DNA of 21,747 bases from Planctomycetaceae bacterium UBA2972 (GTDB lineage: Bacteria; Planctomycetota; Planctomycetia; Pirellulales; Pirellulaceae). The first letter of the stretch is position 1. Every line of letters starts with the position of its first letter. Location of the stretch: assembly GCA_002348315.1 (NCBI GenBank), contig DEAW01000236.1, positions 1 to 21,747 on the forward strand, read 5' to 3'. The notes under the pieces were generated by a model. It had not been told where the DNA came from. It did not search any database and saw only the letters and a program-made list of their open reading frames with translations. The position numbers and the translations under genes are program-made. Below, one piece after another: positions 1 to 7,526 of the stretch.

Positions 1-206
1 GTTCTTCGCTTACCAAAGAGCTTACGGATTTCGTCCGGAACGGCATTGGTGGCAACGTCGTAATCTTTGGGAGTCTTTTGGAGGTGATGATCGCGCACAC
101 AACCACCCGCCCAGTACGAGAGAAACCCTGCTTTGCGGAGTTTGGAAACGGTCTGGGCCGCAAACTCACGAGCTTTTTCGGTATCAATGGATTGCATGCC
201 AGCCAT
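1..206 (-). CDS. CCA-adding enzyme / poly(A) polymerase family nucleotidyltransferase, N-terminal part (partial)
   Basis: This is the first 68 codons of a class II nucleotidyltransferase of the Cca/PcnB type; the rest lies beyond the left edge of the window. Such enzymes add CCA to tRNA 3' ends or polyadenylate RNA, in the cytoplasm. The translation shows the family hallmark: a helix, then the AGGCVRD motif at residues 33-39 (the GG...RD nucleotide-binding flexible loop), followed by KDYDVAT with the metal-binding D-x-D at D48 and D50. The reading frame opens with ATG at 206; a second in-frame ATG at codon 4 is an alternative start. It is divergent from the rhodanese gene, with 68 bases between them. 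Without the C-terminal domain, CCA-adding and poly(A) polymerase activities cannot be told apart. Confidence 0.85.
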   Translation of the reverse strand, partial: MAGMQSIDTEKAREFAAQTVSKLRKAGFLSYWAGGCVRDHHLQKTPKDYDVATNAVPDEIRKLFGKRR

Positions 207-274
207 AGATAGAACATAACAGTTTGAATGAATTTATGTAGTCGTTGACTCTGTGAAAAGTAAGGAAGCCACTG

Positions 275-610
275 ATGAGTGAATTGGGCCTGGAAATCTC
301 TGTTGCCGAAACAAAACAACTACTGGATGAAGGAGCGGATTTCTATTTCCTGGACTGCCGGGAACAAAACGAATGGGATTATGTGAATCTTGAAGGTGCC
401 GAGTTGATTCCGATGAGTGAAATTCAGCAACGAGTCGCTGAGCTTGAGCCCCATAAACAGCGTCATGTTGTGATTCACTGTCATCATGGTGGACGTAGCC
501 TGCAAGTTGCTCAGTGGTTGCGAGGGCAGGGATTCGATCAGGCCCAAAGTATGGCGGGTGGGATTGATGTCTGGAGTCAGGAAATTGATGGTTCTAAACT
601 GCGGTACTAG
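275..610 (+). CDS. single-domain rhodanese (sulfurtransferase-like) protein
   Basis: A 111-residue cytoplasmic protein made of one rhodanese domain, the usual length for stand-alone GlpE/PspE-type proteins but without a signal peptide. The active-site loop is HCHHGGRS, with the putative catalytic cysteine at residue 69. The N-terminal motif FLDCREQNEWDYVNLEGA matches the DVREp.E...GHI.GA pattern at the start of the fold, and SMAGGIDVW matches the conserved C-terminal GG...W segment. These proteins move sulfane sulfur between thiols (thiosulfate or persulfide donors) or act as thiol sensors. An AAGGA ribosome site at 262-266 supports the ATG at 275. The epimerase gene follows after 31 bases, so the two may be co-transcribed, but no functional link is evident. 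Family confidence is high; the physiological substrate is unknown. Confidence 0.88.
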   Translation: MSELGLEISVAETKQLLDEGADFYFLDCREQNEWDYVNLEGAELIPMSEIQQRVAELEPHKQRHVVIHCHHGGRSLQVAQWLRGQGFDQAQSMAGGIDVWSQEIDGSKLRY

Positions 611-641
611 ATTGCAGGTCATTGGAAAGAGAGAGTGAGTT

Positions 642-1628
642 ATGGCAACTGCCTTTGTGACAGGGCCAACCGGATGTATTGGCGCTGCGACTGTTCAGTA
701 TTTGCTCGATCATGGAATCGACCGTGTTGTTGGGTTGAGTCGTAAAAAGGATCTAAGTCGGATTCATCCGGCTTATCGCGATCGTCTCGAATTTATTGAA
801 GGTGATATTACGTCCCTTCAGCAGGTCGAAGCAGCGATAACCCAAACAGCACCGAATCAGATTATTCATCTTGCGGCTTTTCAGACTCCTGATTGCATGG
901 CACGCCCCCTGCAGGGAATGGAAGTCAATGTGATTGGTACTCGCAACGTCATTCAGGCCGCCAGCAAGCTGGATTCGTTACAACGTTTGGTCCTTGCCTC
1001 CAGTTCGGCAGTCTATGGCCCGCGCGATCTGTATCCCGGGGAAACAGTAACCACGGATGTGCCTTATTTGCCACCCAACTTATATGGTTACTGGAAGATT
1101 TGTAATGAAGGGATGGCGCAGGCCTTTCACCGTGAGACTCAGATTCCGACAGTGAGTATTCGTTTGTCGACCTGCTATGGTCCGGGGCGTGATTTGGGAA
1201 TGACTTCCGCACCTACTGCCATGCTCAAGTGTGCCGCTGCTGGAGAGAAATTCCGGATGCCGTATCAGGGCAGAGAACATTTTCACTTTGTCGGAGATGT
1301 TGGAGCCGGGTTTGCAGAAGCGGCGATAGCTCCCTTTGATGGATATAGAGCCTTTAATTTACGTGGGATAACAATCCATACGGAGCAATTCATTGAGACG
1401 ATTATCAGGGTTGCAGATGAACTTGAATGGGCAGCTGTCGACGTTGGTATCGAACCGGATGCTCAGGGTATGCCGTTTGTAAACGATCTGGACGCTCAGC
1501 AAACTTTGGCGACCTTCCCCGAAATGCCCTTAACTTCGATCGAAGATGGTATCCGTATTTCTCTTAAGGCATTTAAACGGATGGCTGATTCCGGAGACCT
1601 GGAAGCAAAATATAACCCGGGCGGTTAA
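642..1628 (+). CDS. NAD(P)-dependent epimerase/dehydratase (extended SDR family)
   Basis: A 328-residue protein of typical extended short-chain dehydrogenase length. The nucleotide-binding glycine motif TGPTGCIG is at residues 7-14, an acidic DI at 55-56 follows the third strand, HLAAF (76-80) matches the conserved HLAA segment, SSSAVYG (120-126) carries the catalytic serine region, and Y148-x3-K152 is the catalytic YxxxK pair. These enzymes use NAD(P) to epimerise, dehydrate or reduce nucleotide sugars or related substrates in the cytoplasm. The C-terminal substrate region (HFHFVGDVGAGF onward) follows the family layout but does not identify the substrate. A GA-rich segment just upstream of the ATG may serve as ribosome site. 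It lies 31 bases after the rhodanese gene on the same strand. Confidence 0.9.
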   Translation: MATAFVTGPTGCIGAATVQYLLDHGIDRVVGLSRKKDLSRIHPAYRDRLEFIEGDITSLQQVEAAITQTAPNQIIHLAAFQTPDCMARPLQGMEVNVIGTRNVIQAASKLDSLQRLVLASSSAVYGPRDLYPGETVTTDVPYLPPNLYGYWKICNEGMAQAFHRETQIPTVSIRLSTCYGPGRDLGMTSAPTAMLKCAAAGEKFRMPYQGREHFHFVGDVGAGFAEAAIAPFDGYRAFNLRGITIHTEQFIETIIRVADELEWAAVDVGIEPDAQGMPFVNDLDAQQTLATFPEMPLTSIEDGIRISLKAFKRMADSGDLEAKYNPGG

Positions 1629-1720
1629 CAGGTATTTGTTTCTTTTAAACAGATCTCTCTGCAGGAATCTCTTCTATCAGGCGATTTGTTTCCTAGATTG
1701 TACGAATCAGGGAAATAGGT

Positions 1721-2965
1721 ATGCGCCGTCCGGCCGTTCAGTTAGTGGTCATCATGACAATTCTTGTACTTCAGGGATTGAGTCTACCACTTTGCGCTCA
1801 GGATGCCTCGAATCTCAAACACTTTCAGGAATTGGCGTTGCAGCGAAACCCGGCTGTGCACGCAGCTCGCCATCGAATAGAAGCGGCCAAAGGGGTTAAG
1901 ACACAGGCAGGGCTCTACCCCAATCCGGTAGTTGGCTATCATGCCAACGAAATTGGGATGCACGATTCCAATGGAGCACATGGTGTGTTCGTTCGTCAGA
2001 TGATTCCAGCGAGCAAAAAACGACAATTGGAAATCGAATTGGCAGGTAATCAGCTCACCCAATTTCAATTTGAATACTCGTTAATGCAGCAACGTATCAA
2101 GACGGATGTCGCGATTGCATTTGGCAAACTACTGATCGCTCAGAAGCGATTGGAGACGCTTGGGCAATTACAAAAAAGCACACTCGATTCGATGCAAAGT
2201 ACTAAGCAGCTGTTTGAGTCCGGTCAGTCGGGACAACACGTGTTTTTGCAATCGCAGTTGGAATATGAGCAGGCTCACCTGCAGGCTTTGCAGGCCGGGC
2301 AGGATGTAAAGACTGCCTGGTATACATTACGAAGTCTTTGTGGAGTGGAAGAAGATCAGGTCAGTCGGGTGACTGGAGAATTGTATAAGATCATTGAACC
2401 TGTTTCATGGGACTTCATTGTTGATTCTATTATTTTGCAAAACCCACAAGTTGCTTTGTTGCAGTACAAGATTGAAGAGCAAAAACTGTTTTTGAAAAGG
2501 CAACAGGCCGATAACTCGCCGGATGTTGAATTTATGCTCAGTTTTCGTCATCACAGCCTCACCGATGATGATATTGCAAATATACAAATCGGAGTTCCGA
2601 TTCCGATTTTTGACGATAATCGAGGGAATATCACCGCCGCTCAGGCTCGGCTCAAGTCGATGGAAAATGAGCTGAGTGTTTTGCGTATTAAGTTGCGGGT
2701 TCGGGCGAGTGAAGTCTTTCGGGATTATGAAAATTCACGACTGGCTGAGCAAAGGTATCGTGAAACCATGTTGCCGATTGCTGAGAAAAATCTGCGACTT
2801 GTGCAAACAGGTTTTGAGAGCAGGCAGTTGGACTTTCTTTCCTTTCTGACTGCCCAGCGAACATTCCTACGCATTAACCTAAGTTATTTGGAAGCATCGG
2901 AACGTTTGATTGAAGCAGTCTCTTTGCTCAACGGTCAACTTTTGAAGGATCATCTTTCGCAGTAG
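1721..2965 (+). CDS. TolC-family outer-membrane efflux channel protein
   Basis: A 414-residue exported protein. An N-terminal signal peptide (MRRPAVQLVVIMTILVLQG... ending near CAQ-DAS) is followed by two outer-membrane-efflux repeats rich in long amphipathic helices (for example residues about 110-200 and 310-400), the architecture of TolC/CzcC-like channels. Sequences such as NPAVHAARHRIEAAKG and QAGLYPNPVVGYHANE fit the start of the first repeat and QLDFLSFLTAQRTFLRINLSYLEA the end of the second. It would form the outer-membrane exit duct for the HlyD adaptor and ABC permeases encoded downstream on the same strand. The gap to the next gene is about 100 bases, so it may share the operon or have its own promoter. 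Family is secure; substrate is unknown. Confidence 0.9.
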   Translation: MRRPAVQLVVIMTILVLQGLSLPLCAQDASNLKHFQELALQRNPAVHAARHRIEAAKGVKTQAGLYPNPVVGYHANEIGMHDSNGAHGVFVRQMIPASKKRQLEIELAGNQLTQFQFEYSLMQQRIKTDVAIAFGKLLIAQKRLETLGQLQKSTLDSMQSTKQLFESGQSGQHVFLQSQLEYEQAHLQALQAGQDVKTAWYTLRSLCGVEEDQVSRVTGELYKIIEPVSWDFIVDSIILQNPQVALLQYKIEEQKLFLKRQQADNSPDVEFMLSFRHHSLTDDDIANIQIGVPIPIFDDNRGNITAAQARLKSMENELSVLRIKLRVRASEVFRDYENSRLAEQRYRETMLPIAEKNLRLVQTGFESRQLDFLSFLTAQRTFLRINLSYLEASERLIEAVSLLNGQLLKDHLSQ

Positions 2966-3067
2966 TATGTGTCGTCGAGTAAAAACGCCTTTTCTTTTTC
3001 CGCCGACGTCCATAAAATAGATATGAGCTCGTTCTAAACTACTTTTGTTGAAATTGTGATTAGTTTG

Positions 3068-3442
3068 ATGCAGAAGTTCTTAGTTGTATTAATTTGTCTG
3101 ACCTTCTCTGTTCCATCACAATGCTGTGATTTTGAGCAGACTTGTTGTGTCGATATAGATATAGTCGACCAAAAGGTTTCATGCTGTCAGGTGGCGAAGT
3201 CCTTCGCTGTTAGTGATACGATTGAAAAGCACGACCGACCTTGCTGTGAAGACCGGGATGATTCGCAGGTCTATGTGATTAGTGAAGCCAAAAGGCTCGC
3301 AAACGGCCAGCCTTATGTGTTGTTGCCGAGCCGTACTCTTGAGTGTAGCTCAGAGACGACCTTCAATAACCTCAACTTAAGCTCCGATTCCGTCTTCAGT
3401 GGACGCGAACTTTGTATACGCCTGCAATTCTGGCTTTGCTAG
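3068..3442 (+). CDS. small exported Cys-pair-rich protein, unknown function
   Basis: I do not recognise this gene. The ATG at 3068 gives a 124-residue product; an in-frame GTG at 3056 would add four residues but gives a less typical signal peptide. The N-terminus (MQKFLVVLICLTFSVPSQ) is a plausible Sec signal. The predicted mature part carries four Cys-Cys pairs, at residues 19-20, 26-27, 39-40 and 59-60, the last within PCCEDRDD, plus single cysteines near the C-terminus. Many acidic residues lie between the pairs. Such spacing suggests metal binding or disulfide-rich folding, but this is inference. It sits between the TolC-like gene and the first permease gene of the export block, which suggests a periplasmic accessory role. 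An inverted repeat immediately downstream may separate it from the permease genes. Confidence 0.6.
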   Translation: MQKFLVVLICLTFSVPSQCCDFEQTCCVDIDIVDQKVSCCQVAKSFAVSDTIEKHDRPCCEDRDDSQVYVISEAKRLANGQPYVLLPSRTLECSSETTFNNLNLSSDSVFSGRELCIRLQFWLC

Positions 3443-3465
3443 TCGGATTCTGACATTGCTTTGTT

Positions 3466-3486
3466 ATTGAATCACGCTGATTCAAT
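3466..3486 (+). terminator. short hairpin between Cys-pair gene and permease gene (possible terminator or attenuator)
   Basis: A perfect 9-base inverted repeat, ATTGAATCA and TGATTCAAT, separated by CGC, lies 24 bases after the stop of the Cys-pair gene. It is followed by a T-rich run (TATTCTTT). The shape fits a weak intrinsic terminator or attenuator, although the stem is AT-rich. It could instead be a protein-binding dyad upstream of the permease genes. Confidence 0.35.
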
Positions 3487-3523
3487 TATTCTTTGAGTGG
3501 TCATAGATTACTGTAGGCATTTC

Positions 3524-4687
3524 ATGCGTTTGAGAATGTTACCGTTGGAATACGGTATAAGAAACCTATTACGGCGTCCGCTGCGTAGTGGCCTGACTAC
3601 GTTGGCACTCACGTTGGTGACAACATTGATTTATTGCACGATTGGATTTCTGCAGGGACTTACCAAGATGTTGGAAGTCAGTGCAAATCCTGATACCGCA
3701 ATCGTGTTTTCGATCAACATGGGCGATAACCTCGAGTATTCATCGATTCCGATGAGTACGTCCGGGTTGATCAGCGGAAGTGTGGACGGAGTAGGAATCA
3801 CGCACGGCGTGCACGACATTTCGCCCGAGCTGTTTCTCGGTACTCAAATGGATTTACCCGGTGTGGAAGATGCATTTGGATTGTTGCGAGGAGTCACGAG
3901 AGAGGTGTTTCAGGTACGTCGCAGTGTTCAGATTGTCGAAGGCGATTGGATGCAGCCGGGTGAAATCCTCGTAGGAAAACTCGCTGCTGTCAAACTGGGG
4001 CTCAATCCGGGCGACATCCGAGTTGGTGGTGAACTTACATTTGAAGGCCAGTCATGGAAAATTGCCGGCCTGTTAGATTCAGGAGGCGGAATTTTTGATT
4101 CAGAGATTTGGTGCCGGCTGACTGATTTGCAGCAGGCGACACGTCGGGAAGATCTCAGCCTCGTGGCGATTTCCTGTGAACAGGAGTCCGCGTTTGCTGA
4201 ATTGAATCTTTTCTGCAAACGACGATACGATTTGGAAATTCAATCAATGTCAGAAAGCGAGTACTTTGAGACGCTTAACAAAGACTATCAACCTATTCAC
4301 AAGCTGGGATGGTTGATGGTCATTTTAATTTCGATAAGTGGATTGTTTGCCGGTATCAACACAATGTATGGCGCAGTGGTGGGACGGACCAGAGAATTAG
4401 CGATGTTGCAAACGATCGGTTATGGACGTAAAGCCATTCTGTCCAGTTTGATTCAGGAAGGTGCCTTATTGGGTATGGCTGGTTCCGTACTGGGATTTCT
4501 GATTTGCAGAGAATTCGTGCATGGTGTGTCAGTCAAATTCACGATGGGAGCCTTTGGATTGCAGTTGGACCAATGGGCAGTGATTAGTGGATGTCTGTCG
4601 GGCATTTTGGTGGGTGCGATCGGAGCGTTCGCGCCAGCGATTCAGTCATTAAGGAAGGATATTACAACGGGACTAAAACATGTTTAG
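3524..4687 (+). CDS. FtsX/MacB-type ABC transporter permease (first permease)
   Basis: A permease of 387 residues starting from ATG at 3524, where TAGG lies about 7 bases upstream; a longer GTG start at 3497 and an ATG at 3536 are alternatives. Layout is that of MacB/LolC-type permeases. A short basic N-terminus (GIRNLLRRPLRSG) leads into TM1 (LTTLALTLVTTLIYCTIGF), followed by a large extracytoplasmic domain of about 200 residues. Three C-terminal membrane segments follow, beginning near LGWLMVILISISGLFAGINT, with the FtsX-like coupling sequence RTRELAMLQTIGYGRKAI between TM2 and TM3. Such permeases are mechanotransmitters that move substrate from the periplasm or outer membrane leaflet into a TolC duct. 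It probably pairs with the second permease at 7516 as a heterodimer. Its 3' end overlaps the start region of the lipoprotein gene. Confidence 0.88.
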   Translation: MRLRMLPLEYGIRNLLRRPLRSGLTTLALTLVTTLIYCTIGFLQGLTKMLEVSANPDTAIVFSINMGDNLEYSSIPMSTSGLISGSVDGVGITHGVHDISPELFLGTQMDLPGVEDAFGLLRGVTREVFQVRRSVQIVEGDWMQPGEILVGKLAAVKLGLNPGDIRVGGELTFEGQSWKIAGLLDSGGGIFDSEIWCRLTDLQQATRREDLSLVAISCEQESAFAELNLFCKRRYDLEIQSMSESEYFETLNKDYQPIHKLGWLMVILISISGLFAGINTMYGAVVGRTRELAMLQTIGYGRKAILSSLIQEGALLGMAGSVLGFLICREFVHGVSVKFTMGAFGLQLDQWAVISGCLSGILVGAIGAFAPAIQSLRKDITTGLKHV

Positions 4688-4690
4688 GGA
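4686..4690 (+). promoter_or_regulatory. ribosome binding site deciding the lipoprotein start
   Basis: AGGGA lies 7 bases before the ATG at 4698, and overlaps the stop codon of the upstream permease. It favours 4698 over the in-frame ATG at 4680 and suggests translational coupling. Confidence 0.5.
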
Positions 4691-4697
4691 TTTAACC

Positions 4698-5252
4698 ATG
4701 AAATTTTTATTAATAGATAGACGGAGTTTTGGTTCCTTTAGTCTGTTCGGTTTACTGAGCCTTTTGGTTTTGGTTTCCGGATGCGGGCAAAAGGAAGAAG
4801 CGAACAAAGTGCCCGCCGGTCCATCCGAGTTGGGTAAAACTATGCTTTTAACAGCAGAACCTTCCGAGGCACTGAATGTAGGCGACGTTTTCAAATTGGA
4901 AGAATCGCAGGACACGGTGGTCGTGGTGGGACGCATCGGTGGTAGTCGTAATCCTTGGGTGGATGGACTGGCAGCATTTACGTTCACAGATTTGTCACTG
5001 ACAGCGTGTAGTGAAATCCCTGGCGATGACTGTTCCACGCCCTGGGATTTCTGTTGTGAGCCGGATTTGAATACGAATACCTTACTTGTCCAAATGGTCA
5101 ATCAAGATGGTTCGTTGATTGATCAGGACGCTCGTCAACTCTTGGGCGTTGGTGAATTGGATACCGTTGTGGTGGAAGCCAGCGTGTCGAAGGATGATTC
5201 GGGTAACGTGACGTTGTCTGCCTCCAAACTCTACATCAAAAAGTCCTCGTAG
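4698..5252 (+). CDS. Cys-containing lipoprotein within the ABC export operon
   Basis: A 184-residue lipoprotein precursor from ATG 4698. The hydrophobic segment ends in the lipobox LVSGC, with the lipidated cysteine at residue 29. The mature part contains DVFKLEESQDTVVVVGRIGG, a beta-rich segment reminiscent of an OB-fold, then a cysteine cluster in ACSEIPGDDCSTPWDFCCEP (C104, C112, C119, C120), and ends with further beta-rich sequence (LLGVGELDTVVVEASVSKD...). I recall a similar Cys-Trp-CC segment in other planctomycete hypothetical proteins, but cannot verify this. The gene lies between the first permease and the HlyD adaptor, 9 bases before the latter, so it is almost certainly part of the export machine. 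A role in metal or thiol binding at the membrane is inference. Confidence 0.75.
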   Translation: MKFLLIDRRSFGSFSLFGLLSLLVLVSGCGQKEEANKVPAGPSELGKTMLLTAEPSEALNVGDVFKLEESQDTVVVVGRIGGSRNPWVDGLAAFTFTDLSLTACSEIPGDDCSTPWDFCCEPDLNTNTLLVQMVNQDGSLIDQDARQLLGVGELDTVVVEASVSKDDSGNVTLSASKLYIKKSS

Positions 5253-5261
5253 GTTTAAAAC

Positions 5262-6815
5262 ATGACAGACGACAAGATTGATTTAAGCGAATTGGCTCTT
5301 GAGCGATCGGCTTCGAAACCAACGCCTCGTAGTCGTTCCCAGATGGTTATGTTTTCAAAGTGGCTTGTACCTCTGTTGGTGCTTACCGGCTTTGGAGCGG
5401 TTTTGTACTGGGCCGTGCTGCCGGGGTTGATGACTGGAATCAAAGTGACGGCAGTTAAAGTACGCGTTGATCAGGGAGTTACGTCAGCAGCCGGCACGCC
5501 GTTGTTCCGTGCTTCGGGATGGGTCGAGCCGCGTCCGACACCGGTCTATGTGTCGTCGCTCATTACGGGAACGGTCAAATCACTGCTGGTTGTTGAAGAT
5601 CAGGATGTTAATGAGGGCGAGTGTGTTGCTACGTTGGTGGATGATGATGCCAAACTTGCTCTGCGGGAGGCCCGGGCTGAAGTCTTGAACAAAGAAGGGA
5701 TGTTGAAGCAGGCTCAATTCAGACTTGCAGCCGCTCAAATCGACTTTGATCAGCCCGTAGTCAAACAGGTGGCTGTTGCCAGAGCTGAACAGAGTCTGGC
5801 AGCGATCAATACGTCCTTGAGTGAATTGCCTGAACAAATTGTTCAGGCTCAGGCCACTTTGGTATTTGCAAGTGAAGATTTGGAAAGTAAATCGCAGGCA
5901 GGTACAGCCGTTTCGCGGATTGAAATTGACGAAGCGAACGCGGTGCACAAATCTGCTGTTGCCAAGCTGCGGGAATTACAATTGCGACAGCAGGGATTGA
6001 CCAAACAGTTGGAAACGGCAACTGCCGTGCTGGATTCAACGCGGTTGGATTTGGAATTAAATAACGATGCGACTAATGAATTGGGGCAGGCCAAAGCTGC
6101 GGAACAGATCGCCAGAGCTGAACTGGAGCGAGCCGAGGTACATGTTGAAGAAGCCGAATTAGAATTGGCTCGTACCAAAATCATCAGCCCGGTAAATGGG
6201 AAAGTGATGCGGTTAATGACCAGTCCGGGAGGACATCTCTCAGGTGGGCCGGGAAGTCAGGGCCATCATGTCGGTGGTGTTGCTGTCATGCTTTATGATC
6301 CGGCCTCGCTGCAGGTACGAGTGGATGTGCGATTTGAAGATGTTCGTCGCGTATCGCTTGGTCAACAGGTTCTTATTGAATCCCCGGGATTGGAAGAGGC
6401 GTTGGAGGGTGTCGTATTACGACTTAATCCAGTAGCAGATATTCAAAAGAACACGTTGGAGGTGAAAGTCAGTGTCGCCGGTGTGCATCCAACTCTCAAA
6501 CCAGAGATGCTCATGAACGTGACATTTTTGGCTCCCGCTGACGACGAAGCTGAATCTCAAAAAGCGACGTCAGGTTCCGCGGTGTTTGTACCGGATTCTC
6601 TCGTGATTCGCGAGGACCAATCGACCTATGTTTGGGTTGTGGATGGAGTCACGCAGACTGCTCTAAAACAAACAATCGTGGTCGATTCGCAGGTTCTGGG
6701 AGGCTGGGTGGAAGTTCTGGAAGGCCTCAATCTAAGTTCCCAGTTAATAAAGAGCAGTTCCGAACCGTTGTTGCCGGGTGCGAAAATCTCAGTCACGGAA
6801 TATGTACAGGAGTGA
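5262..6815 (+). CDS. HlyD/MacA-family periplasmic adaptor (membrane fusion protein)
   Basis: A 517-residue membrane fusion protein. After a cytoplasmic N-terminus of about 33 residues there is one membrane anchor (WLVPLLVLTGFGAVLYWAVLPGL). Next comes the first half of a lipoyl-like domain (ASGWVEPRPTPVYVSSLITG, then DQDVNEGECVATL). A long alpha-helical coiled-coil hairpin follows, around residues 120-305, dominated by Ala, Glu, Gln and Leu. The second lipoyl half begins at RTKIISPVNGKV, and a beta-barrel region (LQVRVDVRFEDVRRV) and membrane-proximal domain complete it. It would bridge the inner-membrane ABC permeases and the TolC-like channel. The hairpin is long for a MacA-type adaptor, which fits a direct tip-to-tip contact with TolC. 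A Gly/His-containing insertion (HLSGGPGSQGHHVGG) sits just after the second lipoyl half-motif. Confidence 0.92.
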   Translation: MTDDKIDLSELALERSASKPTPRSRSQMVMFSKWLVPLLVLTGFGAVLYWAVLPGLMTGIKVTAVKVRVDQGVTSAAGTPLFRASGWVEPRPTPVYVSSLITGTVKSLLVVEDQDVNEGECVATLVDDDAKLALREARAEVLNKEGMLKQAQFRLAAAQIDFDQPVVKQVAVARAEQSLAAINTSLSELPEQIVQAQATLVFASEDLESKSQAGTAVSRIEIDEANAVHKSAVAKLRELQLRQQGLTKQLETATAVLDSTRLDLELNNDATNELGQAKAAEQIARAELERAEVHVEEAELELARTKIISPVNGKVMRLMTSPGGHLSGGPGSQGHHVGGVAVMLYDPASLQVRVDVRFEDVRRVSLGQQVLIESPGLEEALEGVVLRLNPVADIQKNTLEVKVSVAGVHPTLKPEMLMNVTFLAPADDEAESQKATSGSAVFVPDSLVIREDQSTYVWVVDGVTQTALKQTIVVDSQVLGGWVEVLEGLNLSSQLIKSSSEPLLPGAKISVTEYVQE

Positions 6816-6824
6816 GTTATCACA

Positions 6825-7526
6825 ATGGCATTAATTGAAGTCCGAGAGCTAACCAAAACGTACACTAAAGGTGATAGTGTCATTGAGCCATTGAAGAATG
6901 TTTCTCTGGATATTGAACAGGGTGAATTGATTTCGTTGATGGGAGCAAGTGGTACCGGGAAGTCCACTTTGCTCAATCTTATTGCAGGAATTGATGCTCC
7001 CGATTCAGGAGAGATTTCCGTGGCCGGGACAGTGATTACCGGTCTGTCGACGTCGCGTCTGACTCGGTGGCGGGCAGATAATATTGGCTATATTTTTCAA
7101 ACGCATAATCTGATTCCAGTGCTAACTGCTTATGAAAATATTGAATTACCATTATTGCTGTTACCTATCAGTAAACCGGAAAGACAACGTCGTGTTGAAA
7201 TCGCACTGGAAGCGGTGGGACTGACGGATCGAGCGGATCACTTTCCTCGGCAGATGTCCGGTGGGCAGGAGCAGCGAGTGGGGATTGGTCGAGCGATCGT
7301 AACGAACCCGCTGGTAATTGTGGCGGACGAACCTACGGGGGATTTGGATGGCGAGACGTCTGATCAAATTCTGAATTTGTTGTACAACCTGAATCAGCAG
7401 CTTGGGACAACCTTATTGATGGTGACCCACGATGCCGATGCCACACGTATTGCTTCGCGTCGTTTGCGGTTGGTGCAGGGGCAAATTGAAGAGCAACAAT
7501 TGATCGGAGCTATGAATGATGGATAG
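6825..7526 (+). CDS. ABC transporter ATP-binding protein, MacB/LolD type
   Basis: A 233-residue ATPase of the usual length for LolD/MacB-type subunits. Walker A is GASGTGKST (residues 40-48, K46), the Q-loop glutamine is Q92, the signature is MSGGQEQRVGIGRA starting at residue 144, Walker B is VIVADEPTGDLD (D168, catalytic E169) and the H-loop histidine is H202 in VTHD. The signature differs slightly from the usual LSGGQQQRVAIARA. AGGAG at 6808-6812, overlapping the end of the adaptor gene, may serve as ribosome site. It would power the two FtsX-type permeases; the second permease gene overlaps its last codons by 11 bases. Confidence 0.95.
   Translation: MALIEVRELTKTYTKGDSVIEPLKNVSLDIEQGELISLMGASGTGKSTLLNLIAGIDAPDSGEISVAGTVITGLSTSRLTRWRADNIGYIFQTHNLIPVLTAYENIELPLLLLPISKPERQRRVEIALEAVGLTDRADHFPRQMSGGQEQRVGIGRAIVTNPLVIVADEPTGDLDGETSDQILNLLYNLNQQLGTTLLMVTHDADATRIASRRLRLVQGQIEEQQLIGAMNDG

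Noticed and set aside
275..1628. Rhodanese and epimerase as part of a metal or sulfur pathway linked to merR
   Set aside because: They are 15 kb away and no shared motif or gene order supports a link.
3056..3067. GTG start for the Cys-pair gene
   Set aside because: The ATG at 3068 gives a more typical signal peptide, and no ribosome site favours the GTG; the choice is not certain.
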